DNA of 64,000 nucleotides from positions 4,166,482 through 4,230,481 of the forward strand of contig JAPWDM010000017.1 of the NCBI GenBank assembly GCA_035578155.1, in the 5' to 3' direction. Shown here one piece after another: positions 1 through 12,528 of this stretch. This stretch comes from Brachynemurus nebulosus. Its lineage: Eukaryota; Arthropoda; Insecta; Neuroptera; Myrmeleontidae. The number at the start of each line of letters is the position of its first letter. Within the stretch, counting starts at the first letter, position 1. The position numbers and the translations under genes are program-made. The notes below the pieces were generated by a model. That model had not been told where the DNA came from and did not search any database. It saw only the letters and a list, made by a program, of their open reading frames with translations.

Positions 1-1248
<1,248 letters not shown>

Positions 1249-1357
1249 TGAGTGAATATTATTTTCGGTTTCTAGGGACCTCAAAACAAACTGCCATGGT
1301 CCCGGGTTTAAGTCGCGTCATGACACTGGCTGTAATAGCTGAATTCCATTCTTGAAC
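1249..1357 (-). mobile_element. HINE-like repeat, 5' half
   Basis: Carries the family block running from GAATATTATTTTCGG through TCTAGGGACCTCAAAACA and TGGCTGTAATAGCTGAATTCC, continuing the (TA)n tract at 1-146 after the nested foldback element. Confidence 0.75.
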
Positions 1358-1365
1358 GACTTTCA

Positions 1366-1548
1366 AGTTTTCAAAAATTTTTGAATAAGTGGAAATTTGG
1401 CAAAAAAAATAATTTTTTTCAAGAACAAAACCAATGTTCCTGGCATCCGACGTGTCTGGCTGACAAACTCACCCAAGGGTTTGGGACTTCCAATGTTTTC
1501 ACCAAGTTTCGTAAAAATTGGATACTTCGTTCGAGAGTTATCGCGCGG

Positions 1549-1646
<98 letters not shown>

Positions 1647-1772
1647 ATTTTAGTGACTATTATTTTCGGTTTCTAGGGACTTCAAAACAAATTTCTGCCA
1701 TAGTCCCGGGCTCAGGTCATGCCCCCCGCGTCATGACAGTGGCTGTAATAGCTGAATTCCATTCTGGAAATT
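1366..1772 (-). mobile_element. HINE-like repeat copy with (CA)n(TA)n core
   Basis: Both halves of the family flank a CACACA tract (about 1551-1574) and a TA tract (about 1575-1638). The proximal half contains ATCCGACGTGTCTGGCTGAC and CGAGAGTTATCGCGCGGAC. The distal half contains TTCGGTTTCTAGGGACTTC and TAATAGCTGAATTCC. Open frames here are microsatellite translations and not genes. The hairpin terminus of the family is missing. Confidence 0.8.
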
Positions 1773-1821
1773 TTATCATATATTTATGTTAACTTTCAAA
1801 ATAATCCCCTGTATATGTTAA

Positions 1822-1858
1822 ATAATAGCTGAATTCCATTCTGGAAATTCGCTAAAAT
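1822..1858 (-). mobile_element. HINE-like terminal fragment
   Basis: About 37 bp matching the sub-terminal repeat end (TAATAGCTGAATTCCATTCT followed by GGAAATTCGCT). Confidence 0.6.
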
Positions 1859-2035
1859 TAAAGACTTGTTTACATAAAAATCGTTGTTTACTTTAAAAAT
1901 TTTCTCACCTAGACTGTATATGTATATACAACACACACAAACCGTACGCATAAAGGTAGTACGGATAATGAAATGGTCTTGTACCCTTATATGTACACAA
2001 AATATCCATATACTACCCCTTATACACAAAATATC

Positions 2036-2402
2036 CATATTGTGTCGAATATGTACTCAGGATGTGATTAAATTCACAATTTATACGATAAAATAATCAC
2101 ATTCTAAACAACATCGTTTTTCTCGGAAACTAGTTGACATAGAAAAAAAGTTTAAAGACCTTTTTTATGTAATTTTTTCTTCTCTTTTAAATGGTGTAAA
2201 AAAATTTCGCAAAAATTTTTGAATAAGTGGAAATTTTGGCCAAAAACTAATTTTTTGCAAGAACAAAAACCATGTTCCTGGCATCCGACATGTCTGGCTG
2301 AAGAACTCATCCAAAATTTTTCGACTTCCAACGTTCTCACCAAATTTCGTAAACCTAGGACATTTCGTTCGAGAGTTATCGTGCGGACACATATATATAT
2401 GT
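2036..2402 (-). mobile_element. HINE-like repeat, 3' half, truncated at its TA core
   Basis: Runs from CATATTGTGTCGAATATGT through TCTCGGAAACTAGTTGACAT and CATCCGACATGTCTGGCTGA to CGAGAGTTATCGTGCGGACA, then a short TA tract. It matches the reverse complement of about 31490-31860. The other half is absent. Confidence 0.75.
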
Positions 2403-3421
<1,019 letters not shown>

Positions 3422-3539
3422 TGGTCGGAGGATTAATGGAAAAAAAAAATACTAGGACTCAACACCGATAATGCAAATGGAAGGCGGAACGCCACTGGAG
3501 CCGCATTTTTTGGCAAAGGGTAATTAAATAAGATTTCCA

Positions 3540-4565
3540 ATTACTCTTTGCTCGAAATTGAGGTTGAGAAGTCGATCTAATAATATAAAAGATTTTTATA
3601 AAGGATTATTGGCCAAAATATGTTGTTTTTTAGCATTCTTTGTAATTTTAGTATGGTCCATTTCACATAAATTTAACTATGTGTCATCACTTATGAATTT
3701 AAATAATTTCCGTTTTCTTGGCTTTATTTCTTTCATTATGGCACTTACGTAAATTTTAAAATTGCAGTTTGTTTTTAGAAAAGAATAGAAGATTGATCTG
3801 CTTTGAGTATAAGAATTATTTAATTTTTCTTCCGAGATTACTAAAGTAGCCGAAGCATTGTGATCACTTTTGAAAAATAAAAATTTTTTCCTTCAAAAAT
3901 AAAATTTTTACGCACATTTGACCTTTTAGAGCTTCCTGAACCATTTTGGTTTGGCGTCTGTCCATCCGTCCGTCTGTGTGTCGCCAGTTTGCACCAAGTG
4001 GCCTAACTTCTGAACTATTCGATTGTTTTCAATGAAATTTTCAGAAATTATACAATTTGATTCCTAGATGGTTCCCTACAAATTTGATCGAAATTTGGAC
4101 TTTCTAATGTTATTCAATTAATATACTAAATTGCACCAAGTGGCATAACTTCTGAACTATTCAATTATATTTTATGAAGTTTTCAGAAATTATGCAGTTG
4201 TTTCCGAGATGGTCCCCTATGAATTTAATCGAAATCGGAGTAACGGTAGCTACCCCGCTATCATGAAATCCCTTCAAATGTCAATATCTTATTTACTGCT
4301 AGTCCCATTTCGCTCAGATCTTTAGGGTATTTTGGGGATTAATTTCTAAAATATTTTTATTGTTATTTTATAATTTAGCCTTTAAGAATTTTGAGTTACA
4401 AAAATTTTTTATGAACTTTAAGGCGAAAATATAATTTCACGGTATATATATTTGGTAGAATACTGTTTTAAAGTCTTTTACGAGTACGAGGAAGCTATGT
4501 GCCACGCCCCGTTGGAAGTGTATTTTAACTTTAACTCATGATCAATTGTATTTGAAACAGGGTAT
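3540..4565. repeat. Dispersed repeat with internal ~140-bp tandem units
   Basis: The block 3640-3830 and the end near 4530-4562 (TCAATTGTATTTGAAACAGG) recur at 35518-35712, where everything in between has been deleted. The middle holds a GTCTGTCCATCCGTCCGTC run and two direct units of about 140 bp (from about 3989 and 4131) beginning TTGCACCAAGTGGC. No coding potential is seen; the 64-codon frame at 3558-3752 lies in the repeat. Confidence 0.65.
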
Positions 4566-5519
4566 AGAATAAAATCGAAAAGTGTTTTTTTGTTTTAAAT
4601 TTGTTTTGTTTTTAAATTGTTAATTTTTTCATTTAGATTACGAAAGATAATATAAGTTGATATACCCACGTTAAAAAAATTTTATGAACGATTATTCCTA
4701 AAAGTTGCACATTTTTGTCCATTTAAAGTCATAAAAACTATCAAAAATAATCATTTTTGTTTATTTCTGTGACTCTAATCATTAATCCGTCGTAATGACG
4801 GATTCTAATCATTCTGACATTGACTCCAATTATTCAGATCGGATCACTGGTTTTTATTTATAGCCAAAAAAGCTAGGTGACCGTGAAAGATATTACTTTT
4901 ATGCATAATTAATATTGAATTTAAAAAAATATTCTAAATTATTGAATATAAAATTTTTTAAAAAAAATGGTATTATTTACCGCGTTATATGATGATTTGA
5001 CGCGCGACAACATCTGACAGCTCAATACGCAGACGCAAAATGGCTGACCCCCTTGTTTGAAATGACTTCAGTGTTGTCGGTTATAGTAAATGCAATTTAC
5101 CTAATTAATTATATAAAAATACCTTTATATAAATTACATGTATTATTCAGTTCAGTAATAATATAATATACATTTAAATCTTATGTGATAATATTAATAT
5201 TAAAGTGTTCTAAAAATGGAATAATTGTAATTCTTTTGTGAATCATTTTTATTTGATTTTTTGGTTTTCGTTTATGTAAAATGGATTGTGTATCTAATGT
5301 AATTGTGACCTCTAAAAACATATATAAACTAAAACAGAATTATTTTTATTTACTGTGATTTTTTTATCATAATTGTGTATTATTTAAGAAAAAAAAAAAA
5401 ACATTTGGACTTTAACAGAAAAAAAGGCGCAATAAATTTATCACAATTCATTTCATTCAATTGCGTAATTCAACTAAGGAAAATAAAATAAAAATGTTAG
5501 AAATAAATGTGAATTATTT
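4566..5519. other. AT-rich DNA, no feature seen
   Basis: No convincing open frame or repeat. Ends at the TA target site of the mariner copy. Confidence 0.55.
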
Positions 5520-5521
5520 TA

Positions 5522-6096
5522 TTGGGTCATCCGGAAAATTCGTGCCGTTTTTGGTATAATTGACCATCCCGATTTTCTTCAAATGGCTGAAAACTGTCGA
5601 TTTTGAATGCTCAAAAGTTGCCACTAATACTTGAATGTTTTCCTCAGGTTTCGCTTTATTGTTTGATGCTTTGTTTCATCGTCAACACACACAGGTCCAT
5701 CTAAGGGAGCTTCATCTTCCAAAGAAAAATTACCCTTTTGAAATCTAGCAAACCACTTTCTGTCAGAAAGCGCATCGTCATCATAAACACTACAAATATT
5801 TCTCGTTGCGTCAGCTGCATTGGTATCTTTTTTAAACTCGTATTAAATGACATGATGTTCCTTGATGTTTAAGATTGCTCATTTTTACTGACAAACTTTT
5901 ATTTTAACACTGTTTATAGTTTTTACTACAGACTTTTATTTAAACACTGCTTATAGATTTATAATACATATTACAAGCAACACTATCGGGCTAACACTAA
6001 CATGTTGTTGCATGTTTCATTAGCGGTTGTTACTTGAAGAAATATTAATTCATTCGAGCGGCTCCGGAAACAGCACGAATTTTCCGGATAACCTAA
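5522..6096 (-). mobile_element. Internally deleted mariner element
   Basis: Inverted ends begin TTGGGTCATCCGGAAAATTC (left) and, read on the minus strand, TTAGGTTATCCGGAAAATTC (right), each flanked by TA (5520-5521 and 6097-6098). TA target duplication is the mariner/Tc1 hallmark. At 575 bp it is less than half a full mariner (about 1.3 kb); the catalytic domain region has been lost. Confidence 0.85.
5624..5839 (-). pseudogene. Mariner transposase N-terminal fragment
   Basis: Reading the minus strand gives a 71-residue run ending at a stop, with the mariner DNA-binding signature: NAADATRNICSVYDDDALSD, then KWFARFQKGNFSLEDEAP and a diverged version of the GRPVEVD-type motif (DGPVCVDDE). This is the helix-turn-helix domain that binds the terminal repeats. 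The frame upstream is shifted relative to the plausible start, and the downstream D,D34D catalytic domain is absent because the element is deleted right after this block. It cannot make a working transposase. The family assignment rests on motif order and the flanking mariner-type terminal repeats, and is fairly secure. Confidence 0.8.
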
Positions 6097-7702
6097 TATT
6101 AGTTACTTAATTTATTTTCAAATTCTTTATACGATAAAGTAATTTCAATTGTTTAGGTATTACATATTGTTCATTACAATATTACATAATTATGCCAAGT
6201 TGACCTACATTTTACTCAACTTAAATAGGAAAAAATTTACAGTAGAAAAACAGTAGTTTAAGTTATTTATATAGGCCTTATCAAACGTGAAAACTCGGCT
6301 TCTGCAAAATAAAAATTTTAGATCTAAGATACTTTGGCTTGTGGCCACAGTATTATTATACGTGTTAAATACATAAGTAAATCTACCCAAAAAAATTCTG
6401 TGTAATATAGCTGTGTTTTATCAGCACATAATTATTTTAATTAAGCACCAGTTACTTTTAAATTCCAAAATTTTATACAAAATTAGTTCATTATAGCGCT
6501 TCCGTCCATTAGCCGTCAAAATAACTTCTGTATTCTGCTTGCCAAACGGGTTTTAAGTGGTATTTAAACTAATCTGCAGGCTTTATAATAAATACCCTTG
6601 GTAATTTTGGAAAAAAATAAAAAGATATTTCCTCCCCTTAAACATTACGTACCCAGATATAATTGACAAAATATTTCAATCTTATCATAAAATTAAGTTG
6701 CAATATGCCCTTGAAAATAAATTTTTCCACTTTCGTTTAGATTTTATCCCTCAAAATATAGGGTCGTCAATTATGAAAACGAAGAACGTTCCCATCAAGA
6801 TATTGTCACTATGAAAAAATTTAAGAAAATAGAGTAAGTATGTGAAAAAGTTGTTTTTAAATTACAATTTAGTTACAATCAGTTCCAGTATTTCAATTTA
6901 TTTTTAGTTTCCACCTTAAATTTTTGTAAAGCGATTCAAATTTAAAACTGTTAATCATAGCTTCAGTCATTACGAAGTTAGATACAAATATAGATAGTAT
7001 AAACCGTATAAACGAACAAAAAATTCAAATTTTCAAATTTCTGCCCAAGTTCATATTTTAAATTTAATTGTTATAAAGGATTTATTTACACATTAATTTT
7101 ATTAATATAATTATTTAATATTTGAATGCAATCTGAATGTAATATTATTTTATAAATTTTTATTGAAAAATTTAATCTAATAAAATTTTATTTAGAATAA
7201 CTGAAAGTTATAGATACCTAGAATATTTTTGTTAATTATATGTCAAAATACGTAATTTCACATAATAAAAAGTGTAAATTGGAATGTTGAAAATTTTTTT
7301 AACTTAATAATAAAAAAGAAATTTAAACGGATATTATGTTTCCAGCAAACTTTAGTCATATTTAAAAATATCTACGTAAAACGAATTAAATTAGAAAACA
7401 TTTAGAACATTTATTACGCCTTACGTCTTGTGTCTGATTCTGACGAAATTTGCTGTAGGCATGCAAACATAATTAATTTCAAATTGTCATGACGTATTCC
7501 CATAATATCCAGCGGTTTTTAAAAAGACAACTTGAAACAAACATACATATGGATATTGTGTGATTGAGTAAGACAGATGTATATCGTCTATTGCCTTGCT
7601 TAAAAATTTTTTTTCATTACATATCACTCAAAAAGCTACCTTTTTGAAAATGTACCATTTTAAAAATTGAAATGGAGATAGTTTGTCCGTATAACAAAAA
7701 AA
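6097..7702. other. AT-rich DNA up to the palindrome, no feature seen
   Basis: No gene-like frame; a 61-codon minus frame at 6205-6390 has no recognisable features and no promoter context. Ends at the GCCAAC target duplication of the palindrome. Confidence 0.5.
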
Positions 7703-7708
7703 GCCAAC
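7703..7708. repeat. 6-bp target site duplication, left copy
   Basis: GCCAAC directly abuts the first base of the palindromic element and is repeated in the same orientation at 17933-17938. A 6-bp duplication is typical of Maverick/Polinton insertion. Confidence 0.85.
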
Positions 7709-7834
7709 AGTAGTAGGAATATGGGGCTACGAAGCCCTCCTTCCCTCCTGCCGACTTTTTGAGTGACCTCGGCAGGAGGCAAAACTACCGAGGCGGTTCT
7801 AGAAGCCTCCGGCGGTGGGTGGAGCAAAATTTGG

Positions 7835-7965
7835 TCTCCAACCTAACGATATCTAGTGAAATTTTTTCTAACCTAACAGAACCCAATGGAACTTGACCTA
7901 ACGAAACCTAAGCGAACTTAGCTTAACCTAACAAAATTTTTTCTAACCTAAAAAACTGAAAAATT
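7835..7965. repeat. CCTAAC/TTAGG-rich segment, left arm
   Basis: Six or more CCTAAC or CCTAAG words in 130 bp (TTAGGTTAG-like on the other strand), separated by short T-rich spacers. It resembles degenerate insect telomere repeat but is not a tandem array. The mirror copy is at about 17676-17807. Confidence 0.55.
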
Positions 7966-7972
7966 CCCTAAC

Positions 7973-8059
7973 AGATGGCGCAGCCACCTTCGAGCCTGTG
8001 AATTCGCTACTAGATGGCGCAGCCACCTTCGAGCCTGTGAATTCGCTACTAGATGGCGT
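7973..8059. repeat. 39-bp direct repeat, left arm
   Basis: AGATGGCGCAGCCACCTTCG begins units at 7973 and 8012, and a partial third at 8051, giving an exact 39-bp period. Mirror copy at 17583-17669. Confidence 0.85.
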
Positions 8060-8180
8060 TGCTAGTCTGGATTCCTGTGTGTAAGTTTGAAAAATTGTCA
8101 ATAGATTGCATCGAAAACCTTTTTGATAGTTAAACTTACCATTAAAAGATGACCTTGCTTTCATAATTTTATAATATTTT

Positions 8181-8448
8181 TATCTGAAAACAGGCTTAAA
8201 CTGTCAGCTGACGTCACTAAAGGTAAACTGATATCAAATAGCGAAGATTTCTCTCTAATATGCAAAAATGAATTTTATCATATGATTGTATATTTTTATC
8301 TGAAAACAGGTTTAAACTTGTATAAATTGCCAGCTGACGTCACTAAAGGTAAACTGATATCAAATAGCGAAGATTTCTGTCTAATATGCGAAAATGAAGC
8401 AGCAGGTTTTAACCTGTATGGCTACATAAAGTGTGACAGCTGACGTCA
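8181..8448 (+). promoter_or_regulatory. Repeated upstream region with three TGACGTCA sites, left arm
   Basis: Two direct copies of a unit starting TATCTGAAAACAGG (8181 and 8297) precede the 129-aa gene. Each contains AGCTGACGTCAC followed by a block containing GATATCAAATAGCGAAGA; a third AGCTGACGTCAC lies next to the TATA box. TGACGTCA (8209-8216, 8335-8342, 8441-8448) is the consensus for CREB/ATF-type bZIP factors, so response to a host bZIP factor is a reasonable inference. Mirror sites are at 17426-17433, 17300-17307 and 17194-17201. Confidence 0.65.
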
Positions 8449-8466
8449 CCATACTATTTTTTCTGC

Positions 8467-8497
8467 TATAAAAAGGACGCGACAGAATTTCATCAGT
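8467..8497 (+). promoter_or_regulatory. Core promoter of the 129-aa gene, left arm
   Basis: TATAAAAAGG at 8467-8476 lies 28 bp upstream of the A in a TCAGT initiator (8493-8497). That spacing and initiator match arthropod Pol II promoters and the TATA-CAGT arrangement of insect DNA virus early genes. The predicted leader is about 97 nt. Confidence 0.75.
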
Positions 8498-8591
8498 TAC
8501 AATTTTGTTCGAAACTTTAGTGAAAAAAACATTAAACCTTATTGTTGTGAATTTTCAATTGTTGTGTGTTAAGAGTTAATTGTTGCCAACA

Positions 8592-8981
8592 ATGGAATCC
8601 ATTACTGCTGGTGCTTCATCTGGAAACAGAGACTTAATTCAAAAAATGGCTGGAAATTTTGTGGATGAATTGAATCATCTTGGCGCTGTTAAACGATGGA
8701 TTAAACTTTCTGATATGGAAATTGGAAAAGTATATAAAATAATGGGAGCCAGTCAACTACCATCGAAATTCGATTCATCGAAAATGAAGACAATATTGGA
8801 ATTGGAAATTGGATACATTTCGTTACCAGCGAGATTTGACAATTTGAGCGAGCAGATGCTGGCATGGTTGCAAAGCAATCCAAAACTTGGTATTATGAAT
8901 AATGGACCCATTGGACTAACTCATAAATTGCAATTTAAAACGTTGGATCTTCTTGAAATCGTGGAGGATGCTGAATGGTGA
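8592..8981 (+). CDS. Hypothetical 129-aa protein of the palindromic element, left copy
   Basis: Unspliced single frame downstream of a TATA+TCAGT promoter. The start chosen is ATG 8592, whose context (A at -3, G at +4) is optimal; the open frame extends four codons further upstream with only TTG codons. The protein is small, near neutral to slightly acidic, and has no signal peptide or membrane segment. The middle part (about residues 40-85) reads KLSDMEIGKVYKIMGASQLP, then FDSSKMKTILELEIGYISLP and ARFDNL. This alternation of beta-strand-like stretches with a glycine turn and a closing LP-x-RF motif is compatible with a small OB-fold-like, possibly single-strand DNA-binding, protein, but I do not recognise the family with confidence. 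AATAAA follows at 9072-9077. The right-arm copy differs by one silent base that I could find. Confidence 0.75.
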   Translation: MESITAGASSGNRDLIQKMAGNFVDELNHLGAVKRWIKLSDMEIGKVYKIMGASQLPSKFDSSKMKTILELEIGYISLPARFDNLSEQMLAWLQSNPKLGIMNNGPIGLTHKLQFKTLDLLEIVEDAEW

Positions 8982-9071
8982 ATTTTGTAATTTATTCTCT
9001 TCAAAATGTATTATTTAATTGTACTATGTATTTTAAAAATTTCAATATTGTATCAATTTTTATATATATTT

Positions 9072-9136
9072 AATAAAAAAATTATAAAAAAAACAAAAAA
9101 ACAAAAAAAAAAACAAAACAAAAAAACAAAAAAAAA
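9072..9136 (+). other. Poly(A) signal and A/C homopolymer tract, left arm
   Basis: AATAAA at 9072-9077, 91 bp past the stop of the 129-aa gene, is followed by A-runs of 7-11 broken by single C residues. One run is A11 here and A9 in the right arm, a clear between-arm difference. Mirror at about 16508-16570. Confidence 0.6.
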
Positions 9137-11292
9137 TTTCGATTTTTTTTCAATACCCATCGCTAGACATTGATTTATATTCTAGTTTTGATTATGCCAG
9201 ATTAATAAATAAACATTATTTGGTGTTTAATAAAAAATTTAAAAAATCGATTTTTCAATTCAGGTCTCGTCTCTAAATCACAATTTTTGAACTAAGTATA
9301 AATCAATAATACATATGAGTAATATTTGATATGCATCGTATTATTAGGTTTTATGGTGAATAATTATAAAACAAAAAAAAGATTTAATATCCCCTGAAAA
9401 CGAAAAATTTAATTTTTCACATGCTTAATAAAAATTATTTTTCAAGTTTAATAAAAATTATTCTTTATAAAATTGTCTATCAAATATTAGCCTTGCACAT
9501 ACATATAAGAAATGCTGATTTGCTAAAATATAAATCTTGGAATGTGGATACATAATGTTATAAAAGTCCAATACGTTCATACATATGTATATATGAATAT
9601 TACATTGTAATACAGGTATTCGCTATATCTATATGAATCGTGTTTAAAAGCCAAATTTATTTTCCTGAATTTTTTAAAATATATATATAGTAATATAATA
9701 TTTCGCATATATACAGTACTCTGTTAAAAGTATGGGTTTCTACACCGTTAAAAACATATATTTTACAATATCAATATATTGTAAAAAATCATATTTCTTA
9801 ATATTTTTAAAACTGAATATGTAATATCAAGAATTTAAAACAGTTTTGAAACATTAATTTCTCCTCATAATATTTTTTTAGTCTTAAATTAATAGCACAA
9901 TGTTCCATATATTTTAAGAAAATTTTTCTTTTAATATTTTATAACTTATCTAAAAAATTTATAGCTATTTTTTATCCAAAAATTTATTACTTGCTATTGT
10001 TAAAAAATTAGTTAAATATATCTATAGGTATTAAGTGACCCCTAGTTTTGTGAAAGACGGTAGTAAGAGCAATTCATCTTAAATACGAAATTATTTTATC
10101 AATGCTAAATAAGCGTTTTTTTTTTCTCATATTATCATACTCCAATATATTGTATATTATTATAATTTATAAAAATGTGTTTTATTTATTAAAAAATTTA
10201 GCAAAATTTTAAATAATATCACGTCAAAATAATATTCAGAAGTCAATAAAAGACAATAGCAGTAAATTTATTAAGATAACTATAAATAAATATTAATCTA
10301 ATGTTGAAATATTTATTAACAAATAGTACTGCTTAGTAGAAAATTAGGTACCTATTGTTTTGTTTTCAAATTTACCTTTTTGCAATTAAAGAAAATTTTA
10401 GTAACTATCGATACCTATATAAAACGATACCCATAAAAGACAAGCATGCTCTGATCTCAACAATTTTTTCCCATGTTAAATTTGTATGTTCTTACTTCGC
10501 TGAAACTTATTATGTTTATATATTCCCCCAATATTTTCTACCATAAACAATAGTTATAGCAAGCTAGGTAGGTATTGAATAAGTATTTTTTGTTTGTTAA
10601 TTTATTGATGATAGAGAAAAAAAATTTATGATTTTATAGACAGTGAAATACATTTAAACTATTTTTTGCAGTTTAATTTTGTAAAAACACCTAAAAATTA
10701 TCAGTCACAGACAAATATTTCTAAGCAAACGAATTGAAAATGTAGTTTTATATCATAAGAATAAATGCGTATATATAGGGTGGACAGTAAATAACTCTCA
10801 TAATTTTTAAAGAGCGGATGAAAACTTTAATTTTGGATTACGAAATTTTATTTTTTTTCCGGAGTTAAGCTGCATTCAATTAATTAACCCTTTCCTGCAC
10901 AGCAGTTTTAGATCATTACTGTGCAAACGATACTTCAAATTAGCAAATCATTAATAACATGGGTAAATACTTATTAGCAAGAATTACATAGTTTACACAT
11001 ATGTTCTATCGCACCAGAATGTTAATAGGACAATGCGATTTAATTGCCTATATTCAGGAGCAAGCAAAAACATTACCTATTTTAATAACTTAGAAAATAC
11101 ACATTACATAGTTCGTTGTAAGAACAATCATTTCGGTGATCTTTTTTTTTTTTAACGAATTACTAAATTTGCTTAAGGACTATGGTATGTAAGAAATAAC
11201 AACACTCACATAATTTTAAAATAATTAACATATAGCTATTGGAAAAGTTACAAAGATTTTTTTAACAACTTATTAAATGCTGATAGCTTATT
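9137..11292. other. Non-coding AT-rich spacer of the left arm
   Basis: About 2.1 kb between the convergent 3' ends of the two genes of this arm. I see no frame above about 63 codons. Near 10776-10840 a block reading TATAGGGTGGACAGTAAATA resembles a repeat end. In a Polinton parent this space could once have held more genes, but no decayed homology is visible. Confidence 0.5.
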
Positions 11293-12426
11293 TTAATATC
11301 TCCTATAGGGCCTTAAGTATAACCCTTCACCCGAAATTTTTTCATCACCATCGTTGGCGACTGTATTCTCGTCATCATCAGCTTCTCCTTCGCTCGCAGT
11401 ATCTTCGCGATCGCTAGTAGATGTTTTTTCATCATCATTGAATACATATTTTAACACTGGTTCAATAATATCATGCTTTTCCAATTCCCTGGTTATTGAG
11501 ATAATCCGCTTTCCAATGTCACTTTCCTTTAAATTATTAAAATGGCTTCGTTTTTTCTCGTTTTCGATATAATCCGCGAAGCTGGGATTTATAATATGAC
11601 TCCTTTCCATTAAATTGCACACAGTATTAACCATTTCTTCTCCAATTTGCGTCTGAGTCGCTAAACTTCTTAGTTCATCAACTAAATGGTTCGGGTCATC
11701 AAAATATTCTTCTCCATCAACAGGTTTCGAATGGCCATTATGAAGGTTAGTATTTTCATCATCATATTTGAAACGTTTAGCTTCTCCATTTATTGAATTA
11801 GATGTTGAAGGTTGGTCCTTTTCTTCCGAATTTTTATCTTCTTGTTCTTCATCCTTTGCGCATGCGTTCTGAAGCTCTTTGACCATTAATATGTCTAGAG
11901 CAGTTTGTAAGAGACCAGCTATCTTTGGAGTAAAACTTGTTTCTTTGTAGTTATCAGGCGATGGTAAATGCTTTTGTTCATCAGATCGATTATCTTCGAC
12001 ATTTACCGATTGTAGAATATTATGCGAGTTTTTTAAAGCGTGGAATTTACTTCTGATTGCTTCTGCTGCAGCCATCATACTTTCATCAAAAGTATTCAAG
12101 TTTCTTTTAGATAGATCTGTATCATTTTCGTGTTGATTTTGAAATACTGGTGCTTTATCTTCCTTTTCTTCATTTCTTGCTTCAAAACTATATTCGGTTT
12201 CATTATCATCATTTTCATCATTAGATTTTGACGATTCACTTTGTCTCCTGTTCTCCGCGCTGTTCACTTGTGTCCCATTATTTACCGTGGTATATTCAAA
12301 CTGATTATTTGCGATCTGGTCATTATTGTTTGTTTCATGTTCCTGAGTATGCACTCTTCTTTTCATATGACGTAAAAGAGAACTTCTCCGCGAAAATGTC
12401 TTGTCACAACGTATACAGTTAAACAT
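11293..12426 (-). CDS. C2H2 zinc-finger acidic protein (377 aa), left copy
   Basis: One C2H2 finger opens the protein: C4, C7, H20, H26 (C-x2-C-x12-H-x5-H), with the usual F11 and L17 core residues, so DNA or RNA binding is likely. Residues about 30-120 are an Asn/Glu/Asp-rich, low-complexity linker. A helical block (about 125-145, MMAAAEAIRSKFHALK) and two more helical stretches (about 165-190 and 245-330) follow, with acidic runs between. The C-terminus is Ser/Asp/Glu-rich and ends in the basic aromatic tail YLRPYRRY. There is no signal peptide or membrane segment; a nuclear location is inferred. Start ATG has A at -3 and lies 39 nt after a predicted TCAGT initiator. No poly(A) signal closer than AATAAG is seen. 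A lone N-terminal finger with a long acidic tail is unlike the multi-finger factors of insect genomes. The protein is identical to its right-arm copy. Confidence 0.8.
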   Translation of the reverse strand: MFNCIRCDKTFSRRSSLLRHMKRRVHTQEHETNNNDQIANNQFEYTTVNNGTQVNSAENRRQSESSKSNDENDDNETEYSFEARNEEKEDKAPVFQNQHENDTDLSKRNLNTFDESMMAAAEAIRSKFHALKNSHNILQSVNVEDNRSDEQKHLPSPDNYKETSFTPKIAGLLQTALDILMVKELQNACAKDEEQEDKNSEEKDQPSTSNSINGEAKRFKYDDENTNLHNGHSKPVDGEEYFDDPNHLVDELRSLATQTQIGEEMVNTVCNLMERSHIINPSFADYIENEKKRSHFNNLKESDIGKRIISITRELEKHDIIEPVLKYVFNDDEKTSTSDREDTASEGEADDDENTVANDGDEKISGEGLYLRPYRRY

Positions 12427-12462
12427 TTTGATAGATGTGAAGAGTTCGATTTATAACATAAC

Positions 12463-12497
12463 ACTGATTAGTTTTTATATCGACATGATCTTATATA
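12463..12497 (-). promoter_or_regulatory. Core promoter of the zinc-finger gene, left arm
   Basis: On the minus strand TATATAAG (12490-12497) precedes a TCAGT initiator whose A is at 12465, 32 bp away. The array of 31-bp units begins about 30 bp further upstream, so the iterated sites sit where enhancer or operator elements would be. Confidence 0.7.
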
Positions 12498-12528
12498 GTA
12501 CAACCAGAGCAGAATTGACGTAAAGTAA

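Noticed and set aside
1363..1792. Frames rich in IYIYIY or THTHTH around (TA)n/(CA)n tracts (also near 18.0-18.4, 28.6, 50.2 and 52.4 kb)
   Set aside because: Microsatellite translations inside HINE-like repeats.
7835..7965. True interstitial telomere array
   Set aside because: The TTAGG-like words are spaced by unrelated sequence and are not in tandem.
10355..10546. 63-codon frame present in both palindrome arms (mirror 15098-15289)
   Set aside because: Presence in both arms only reflects arm identity; there is no promoter, and the composition is AT-driven.
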